Shown here piece by piece: positions 29,264-33,823 of a stretch of DNA of 33,823 bases. Source of the stretch: Betaproteobacteria bacterium (GTDB taxonomy: Bacteria > Pseudomonadota > Gammaproteobacteria > Burkholderiales > SG8-41); contig JAQGNH010000410.1 of the NCBI GenBank assembly GCA_028291945.1, positions 1 to 33,823 on the forward strand. The letters are read 5' to 3'. Made by a program: the position numbers and the translations under genes. The notes below the pieces were generated by a model. It saw only the letters and a program-made list of their open reading frames with translations. It did no database searches and was not told where the DNA came from. Within the stretch, counting starts at the first letter, position 1. The number at the start of each line of letters is the position of its first letter.

Positions 29264-29874
29264 TGTCACGTATCGACCTTCTGAATTCGGCGCTGGCGGA
29301 GACGTTCGGCGACAAGCTCGTGAGCATCAAGACGGAACTGGGGGAAGTCACCGCAGTTGTCCGCCCTCAGGATCTGCTGTCCGTCACGACTGCGTTGCGC
29401 GACACGTCGACGCTCAGGTTCTCGCAACTCATCGATCTTTGCGGCGTGGACTACAGCGCCTATGGCGGCGTGTGGGACGGTGCGCGCTTTGCCGTGGTCT
29501 ACCACCTGTTGAGTCTCACGCATAACGTCCGCCTGCGCCTCAGGACCTTCGCAGCCGATGACGAGTTTCCGGTCGTCGACTCGGTGCTGGAGGTTTGGTC
29601 TTCGGCGAACTGGTACGAGCGCGAAGCGTTCGACCTGTACGGCATCGTCTTCACGGGGCACCCGGACCTGCGCCGCCTCCTGACGGACTACGGCTTCGTC
29701 GGGCATCCGTTCCGCAAGGATTTCCCAGTGTCGGGCAACGTCGAAATGCGTTATGACCCGGATCAGCAGCGCGTCATCTACCAGCCGGTAACGATCGAGC
29801 CGCGCGAGATCACGCCGCGCATCATCCGCGAGGAAAACTACGCGGATGTCGACCTCGACAAGAAGAGCGTCTAG
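29263..29874 (+). CDS. nuoC: NADH-quinone oxidoreductase subunit C
   Basis: 203 residues, the separate (not NuoCD-fused) form. The 30-kDa subunit motif [42 protein letters not shown] is present. It is a peripheral-arm structural subunit near NuoD. It starts at ATG 29263, overlapping the nuoB stop by one base. nuoD starts 4 nt after its stop. Confidence 0.97.
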   Translation: MSRIDLLNSALAETFGDKLVSIKTELGEVTAVVRPQDLLSVTTALRDTSTLRFSQLIDLCGVDYSAYGGVWDGARFAVVYHLLSLTHNVRLRLRTFAADDEFPVVDSVLEVWSSANWYEREAFDLYGIVFTGHPDLRRLLTDYGFVGHPFRKDFPVSGNVEMRYDPDQQRVIYQPVTIEPREITPRIIREENYADVDLDKKSV

Positions 29875-29878
29875 CACC

Positions 29879-31132
29879 GTGCCCGAAATCCGAAACTACA
29901 CGATGAATTTTGGTCCGCAGCATCCTGCGGCCCACGGCGTATTGAGGCTCGTGCTCGAACTCGACGGTGAAGTCATCGAGCGCGCCGATCCGCACATCGG
30001 GTTACTGCATCGAGCCACCGAAAAGCTCGCGGAATACAAGACCTATATCCAGTCCGTCCCGTACATGGATCGCCTGGATTACGTCTCGATGATGTGCAAC
30101 GAGCACGCTTACGTAATGGCGATCGAGAAGCTGCTCGAAATCGAGGTGCCGGTGCGCGCGCAATACATCCGGGTCATGTTCGACGAGATCACGAGGATCC
30201 TGAATCACCTGCTGTGGCTGGGTGCACACGGGCTCGACATCGGCGCGATGACGGTTTTTCTGTATTGCTTCCGCGAGCGCGAAGACCTGATGGACGTCTA
30301 CGAGGCCGTCTCCGGAGCGCGCATGCACGCGGCCTACTACCGGCCCGGTGGCGTCTACCGTGATCTGCCCGACCGCATGCCGCACTACATGGCGAGCAAG
30401 CATCAAAACGAGGCAACAATTCGAGACCTCAACAGGAATCGCCAGGGTTCGGTTCTCGACTTCATCGAGGATTTCAGCGACCGCTTTCCAACGTATGTAG
30501 ACGAATACGAGACGCTGCTCACCGATAATCGCATCTGGAAACAGAGAACGGTTGGCATCGGTGTGGTCTCGCCGGAGCGTGCGATCTCGCTCGGCTTTAC
30601 CGGCCCGATGCTGCGGGGTTCAGGCATCGAGTGGGATTTACGCAAGAAGCAGCCCTACGAAGTGTACCGCGAGATGGATTTCGACATCCCGGTCGGCGTG
30701 AACGGTGATTGCTACGATCGCTATCTGGTGCGGATCGAGGAGATGCGCCAGGCCAACCGCATCGTCAAACAATGCATAGCGTGGCTTCGTGCGAATCCCG
30801 GCCCGGTCATGATCGACAACTTCAAGGTCGCGCCGCCTTCGCGCCTGTCGATGAAGAGCAATATGGAAGAGCTCATTCACCAATTCAAGCTCTTCACGGA
30901 GGGTATGCATGTGCCCACGGGGGAAGCTTATGCGGCGGTCGAGGCTCCGAAAGGCGAGTTCGGCATTTACCTTATTTCGGACAATGCGAACAAACCGTAC
31001 AGGCTGAAGATCCGCGCACCGGGTTTTCCGCACCTCGCCGCGTTCGACGAGATGGCAAGAGGGCACATGATCGCGGATGCGGTTGCCATCATCGGAACGC
31101 AGGACATCGTCTTCGGCGAGATCGATCGATGA
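29879..31132 (+). CDS. nuoD: NADH-quinone oxidoreductase subunit D
   Basis: 417 residues from GTG 29879, chosen because it gives the family N-terminus [25 protein letters not shown] longer frame reaching back to 29846 lies inside nuoC and is unlikely. Features include [28 protein letters not shown] and the C-terminal [30 protein letters not shown], with the quinone-pocket region between NuoB and NuoD. It is homologous to the large subunit of NiFe hydrogenases without the metal ligands. The stop overlaps nuoE (ATGA). Confidence 0.98.
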   Translation: MPEIRNYTMNFGPQHPAAHGVLRLVLELDGEVIERADPHIGLLHRATEKLAEYKTYIQSVPYMDRLDYVSMMCNEHAYVMAIEKLLEIEVPVRAQYIRVMFDEITRILNHLLWLGAHGLDIGAMTVFLYCFREREDLMDVYEAVSGARMHAAYYRPGGVYRDLPDRMPHYMASKHQNEATIRDLNRNRQGSVLDFIEDFSDRFPTYVDEYETLLTDNRIWKQRTVGIGVVSPERAISLGFTGPMLRGSGIEWDLRKKQPYEVYREMDFDIPVGVNGDCYDRYLVRIEEMRQANRIVKQCIAWLRANPGPVMIDNFKVAPPSRLSMKSNMEELIHQFKLFTEGMHVPTGEAYAAVEAPKGEFGIYLISDNANKPYRLKIRAPGFPHLAAFDEMARGHMIADAVAIIGTQDIVFGEIDR

Positions 31133-31617
31133 ACGCTCCGATGGTGCTGTCGCCTGATGCCCTGGCGAAAATCGATGCGGCGCTGGCCAAGTACCCGCCG
31201 GATCAGAAGCAATCCGGGGTCATGGCCGCACTCACGATCGCTCAGGACGAGAAAGGCTGGCTCTCGACCGAGACGATGGACTTCGTAGCGCACTATCTCG
31301 GCATGCCGGCGATTGCCGTGTACGAAGTGGCCTCGTTCTACAGCATGTACGATCTGAAACCCGTCGGCCGTCACAAGCTCACGCTGTGCACAAATCTTCC
31401 GTGCGCGTTGCAAGGCGCGAATCAGACCGGTGAATACCTCAAGCAGAAGCTTGGCATCGGATACAACCAGACGACCTCGGACGGGCGCTTCACGCTCAGA
31501 GAGGGCGAGTGCTTTGGTGCGTGCGGCGATGCGCCGGTGTTTCTGCACAACAACAAGCACATGCTGTGTGCCATGACGCCTGAAAAGCTCGATGTGCTCC
31601 TGAAGGAGCTCGACTGA
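31129..31617 (+). CDS. nuoE: NADH-quinone oxidoreductase subunit E (2Fe-2S)
   Basis: 162 residues from ATG 31129, which overlaps the nuoD stop by 4 nt. The same frame is open far upstream through nuoD, but that part is an antiphase shadow. The thioredoxin-like 2Fe-2S domain has ligands C87-x4-C92 ([12 protein letters not shown]) and C128-x3-C132 ([11 protein letters not shown]), cluster N1a. It works with NuoF in the NADH dehydrogenase module. Its stop overlaps the nuoF start by one base. Confidence 0.97.
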   Translation: MNAPMVLSPDALAKIDAALAKYPPDQKQSGVMAALTIAQDEKGWLSTETMDFVAHYLGMPAIAVYEVASFYSMYDLKPVGRHKLTLCTNLPCALQGANQTGEYLKQKLGIGYNQTTSDGRFTLREGECFGACGDAPVFLHNNKHMLCAMTPEKLDVLLKELD

Positions 31618-32930
31618 TGGGTCTTCCCGTCCCCCCGTTCTCGGACGAGATCTTCGGTCCCGACGCGATTCTCATGAAGGGCCTGAGCGGCCTGAACTGG
31701 CGGCTCAAGGACTATGAGAGCCGCGGCGGCTATCGAGCGTTGCGCAAAATTCTCTCCGAAGGCATGACTTCCGAGCAGGTGATCAACATCGTCAAAGCCT
31801 CCGCACTGCGCGGCCGCGGCGGTGCAGGGTTTCCTACGGGACTCAAGTGGAGCTTCATGCCGAAGCAGTACAGCGGCAACAAGTATCTGGTCTGCAATTC
31901 AGACGAGGGCGAGCCGGGCACATTCAAAGATCGCGATCTATTGCGCTACAACCCGCATATCGTGATCGAAGGCATGATCATCGCGGGTTACGCCATGGGG
32001 ATACCGGTCGCCTACAACTACATCCACGGTGAAATCTGGGATGTGTACGAGCGTTGCGAAGAAGCGCTCGCCGAAGCGCGTGCAGCCGGCTACCTCGGAT
32101 CGAACATTCTGGGCAGCAATTTCAGCTTCGAGCTGCACAACCATCACGGCTATGGCGCCTATATCTGCGGTGAGGAGACGGCTCTTCTGGAGTCGCTCGA
32201 AGGCAAGAAGGGTCAGCCGCGCTTCAAGCCGCCATTTCCAGCGAGCTACGGCCTGTATGGCAAGCCGACCACGATCAACAACACCGAAACGTTTGCCGCG
32301 GTGCCCTGGATCATCCTGAACGGCGCTGAAGCATTCCTGAACCTCGGCAAACCCAATAACGGCGGCACCAAAATCTTTTCAGTGTCGGGCGACGTCGCGC
32401 GGCCCGGCAATTACGAGATCAAGCTCGGCACGCCCTTTCCCAAACTGCTCGAAATGGCGGGGGGGATGCGCGATGGCGTGAAGTTGAAAGCGGTTATTCC
32501 CGGCGGCTCATCGATGCCGGTGCTCCCTGCCGGAGTCATGATGGCGACCGACATGGATTACGACTCGATCGCAAAAGCAGGATCGATGCTCGGTTCGGGC
32601 GCAGTGATCGTGATGAACGAAACGCGTTGCATGGTGAGGTGTCTGCTGCGGCTCGCGTACTTCTATTATGAAGAGTCATGCGGTCAATGCACGCCCTGCC
32701 GCGAAGGCACGGGGTGGCTCTATCGCATGGTGGATCGCATCGAGCATGGCCGCGGCAGGAACGAAGACCTCGATCTGCTCAACGACGTTGCCGATAACAT
32801 TCAGGGCCGAACGATCTGTGCGCTCGGCGACGCGGCTGCCATGCCGGTGCGCGCGTTCATCAAGCACTATCGGGGTGAATTCCAGCACCACATCGAGCAC
32901 AAGCAATGCCTTGTGCCGCATTACATTTAA
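31617..32930 (+). CDS. nuoF: NADH-quinone oxidoreductase subunit F (FMN, NADH-binding)
   Basis: 437 residues. [14 protein letters not shown] (65-78) and [21 protein letters not shown] are the NADH- and FMN-binding segments. [15 protein letters not shown] (about 353-367) supplies three cysteines of 4Fe-4S cluster N3, with the fourth near 401 ([13 protein letters not shown]). It takes hydride from NADH onto FMN. The start overlaps nuoE by one base; nuoG begins 12 nt downstream. Confidence 0.98.
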   Translation: MGLPVPPFSDEIFGPDAILMKGLSGLNWRLKDYESRGGYRALRKILSEGMTSEQVINIVKASALRGRGGAGFPTGLKWSFMPKQYSGNKYLVCNSDEGEPGTFKDRDLLRYNPHIVIEGMIIAGYAMGIPVAYNYIHGEIWDVYERCEEALAEARAAGYLGSNILGSNFSFELHNHHGYGAYICGEETALLESLEGKKGQPRFKPPFPASYGLYGKPTTINNTETFAAVPWIILNGAEAFLNLGKPNNGGTKIFSVSGDVARPGNYEIKLGTPFPKLLEMAGGMRDGVKLKAVIPGGSSMPVLPAGVMMATDMDYDSIAKAGSMLGSGAVIVMNETRCMVRCLLRLAYFYYEESCGQCTPCREGTGWLYRMVDRIEHGRGRNEDLDLLNDVADNIQGRTICALGDAAAMPVRAFIKHYRGEFQHHIEHKQCLVPHYI

Positions 32931-32942
32931 CCGACGCCAGCA

Positions 32943-33823
32943 ATGCTCGAACTCGAAATCGACGGCAAAAAAATAGAAGTGCCCGAAGGCAGCACCGTCA
33001 TGGATGCTGCCAATCGCCTTGGCATTTACGTGCCGCATTTCTGCTATCACAAGAAGCTCTCGATTGCGGCGAATTGCCGCATGTGTCTCGTGCAGGTCGA
33101 GAAAGCACCCAAGCCGTTGCCCGCGTGTGCGACGCCAGCTACGAAAGGCATGAAGGTCTCGACGCACTCCGATCTCGCAGTCGATGCGCAGAAAGGCGTG
33201 ATGGAGTTTCTGCTCATCAACCATCCGCTCGACTGCCCGATCTGCGATCAGGGCGGCGAGTGCCAGTTGCAGGATCTCGCCGTCGGTTACGGAGCGAGCG
33301 GCTCGCGTTACGACGAAGACAAGCGGGTGGTTGTAAACAAGAACCTTGGACCGCTGATCGCCACCGACATGACGCGCTGCATCCATTGTACGCGCTGCGT
33401 GCGGTTCGGTCAGGAAATCGCCGGCGTCATGGAGCTCGGCATGATCGGACGCAGCGAGCACGCCGAGATCATCACTTTCGTTGGAAAGACCGTGGATTCC
33501 GAGCTCTCTGGCAACATGATCGATCTCTGCCCGGTCGGCGCGCTCACGTCTAAACCGTTTCGCTACAGCGCCCGCACCTGGGAGCTCACCCGGCGGCCTT
33601 CAATCAGCCCGCACGATGGCCTGGGCTCGAACCTGATCGTGCAGATCAAGCAGAACCGCGTGATGCGCGTTTTGCCGCGCGAGAACGAAGCGGTGAACGA
33701 GTGCTGGCTGTCGGACAGAGATCGTTTCTCCTACGAAGGCCTGAACTCGGAGGAGCGGCTTGCACGCCCGCTGATGAAACGCGACGGTGTGTGGCAGACC
33801 GTCGAATGGCAAGTCGCGCTCGA
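32943..33823 (+). CDS. nuoG: NADH-quinone oxidoreductase subunit G, 5' part (truncated by window end)
   Basis: 293 codons visible from ATG 32943; the gene continues past the right edge. The N-terminal 2Fe-2S ferredoxin domain has C34, C45, C48 and C62 (HFCYHKKLSIAANCRMC ... PACA). It is followed by the His/Cys cluster motif HPLDCPICDQGGECQLQD and the 4Fe-4S motif CIHCTRCVRFGQEIAG ... IDLCPVGAL. The molybdopterin-oxidoreductase-like domain starts near 215 (YSARTWELTRRPSISPHDGLGSNL). It is the largest peripheral subunit of complex I, carrying several clusters. The visible frame is intact. Confidence 0.97.
   Translation, partial: MLELEIDGKKIEVPEGSTVMDAANRLGIYVPHFCYHKKLSIAANCRMCLVQVEKAPKPLPACATPATKGMKVSTHSDLAVDAQKGVMEFLLINHPLDCPICDQGGECQLQDLAVGYGASGSRYDEDKRVVVNKNLGPLIATDMTRCIHCTRCVRFGQEIAGVMELGMIGRSEHAEIITFVGKTVDSELSGNMIDLCPVGALTSKPFRYSARTWELTRRPSISPHDGLGSNLIVQIKQNRVMRVLPRENEAVNECWLSDRDRFSYEGLNSEERLARPLMKRDGVWQTVEWQVAL

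Noticed and set aside
30709-31128. Upstream extension of the nuoE frame through nuoD
   Set aside because: Out-of-phase reading of nuoD; the ATGA overlap at 31129 and the family N-terminus fix the real start.

Overview
The window is a contiguous piece of a betaproteobacterial chromosome, GC-rich and densely coding. The assignment rests on gene order: hrcA-hemH-grpE-dnaK-dnaJ divergent from nadK-recN, then fur/bamE, carAB-greA, yhbY/rlmE-ftsH-folP-glmM-tpiA-secG, tRNA-Leu and nuoABCDEFG. This layout is typical of Betaproteobacteria, and the individual proteins read as that class. I cannot name a genus. Complex I and 4-hydroxyphenylpyruvate dioxygenase point to a respiring organism that uses oxygen.

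Layout. (1) 1-2594, minus strand: the accessory part, with a TPR/O-GlcNAc-transferase-like glycosyltransferase cut by the left edge and a TylF-type methyltransferase just upstream of it. (2) 2595-3021: 427 bases without a gene, holding one inverted repeat. (3) 3022-6225: corA (plus) converging on a haem-oxygenase-fold, probably metal-binding protein of unknown substrate, followed by hpd. The hpd reading frame carries a tandem palindromic repeat in its interdomain linker. (4) 6323-12402, minus: the heat-shock cluster hrcA-hemH-grpE-dnaK-dnaJ, with two sigma-32-like promoters and two intrinsic terminators. (5) 12534-16226: nadK, recN, fur and bamE. (6) 16284-21283: carA-carB-greA behind a good sigma-70 promoter and a leader hairpin. 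(7) 21284-27675: yhbY (minus), then rlmE, ftsH, folP, glmM and tpiA. (8) 27686-33823: secG, tRNA-Leu(GAG) and the first seven genes of the NADH dehydrogenase operon; nuoG runs off the right edge.

Most of the window is conserved housekeeping: protein folding and quality control (DnaK/DnaJ/GrpE, FtsH, HrcA), haem and iron handling (HemH, Fur), pyrimidine/arginine precursor supply (CarAB), ribosome maturation (RlmE, YhbY), folate and peptidoglycan precursors (FolP, GlmM), secretion and outer-membrane assembly (SecG, BamE), and respiration (Nuo). No CRISPR array, prophage, transposase, toxin-antitoxin pair or recognisable defence system is visible.

The most unusual feature is in hpd. Two copies of a 29-bp palindromic unit, spaced exactly 51 bp (17 codons) apart, add a roughly 40-residue segment to the linker between the two domains without breaking the frame. 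The palindrome core has no stop codon in any of six frames. A second, unrelated repeat family built on AGCGGTCAGCCG-like words lies in several intergenic gaps.
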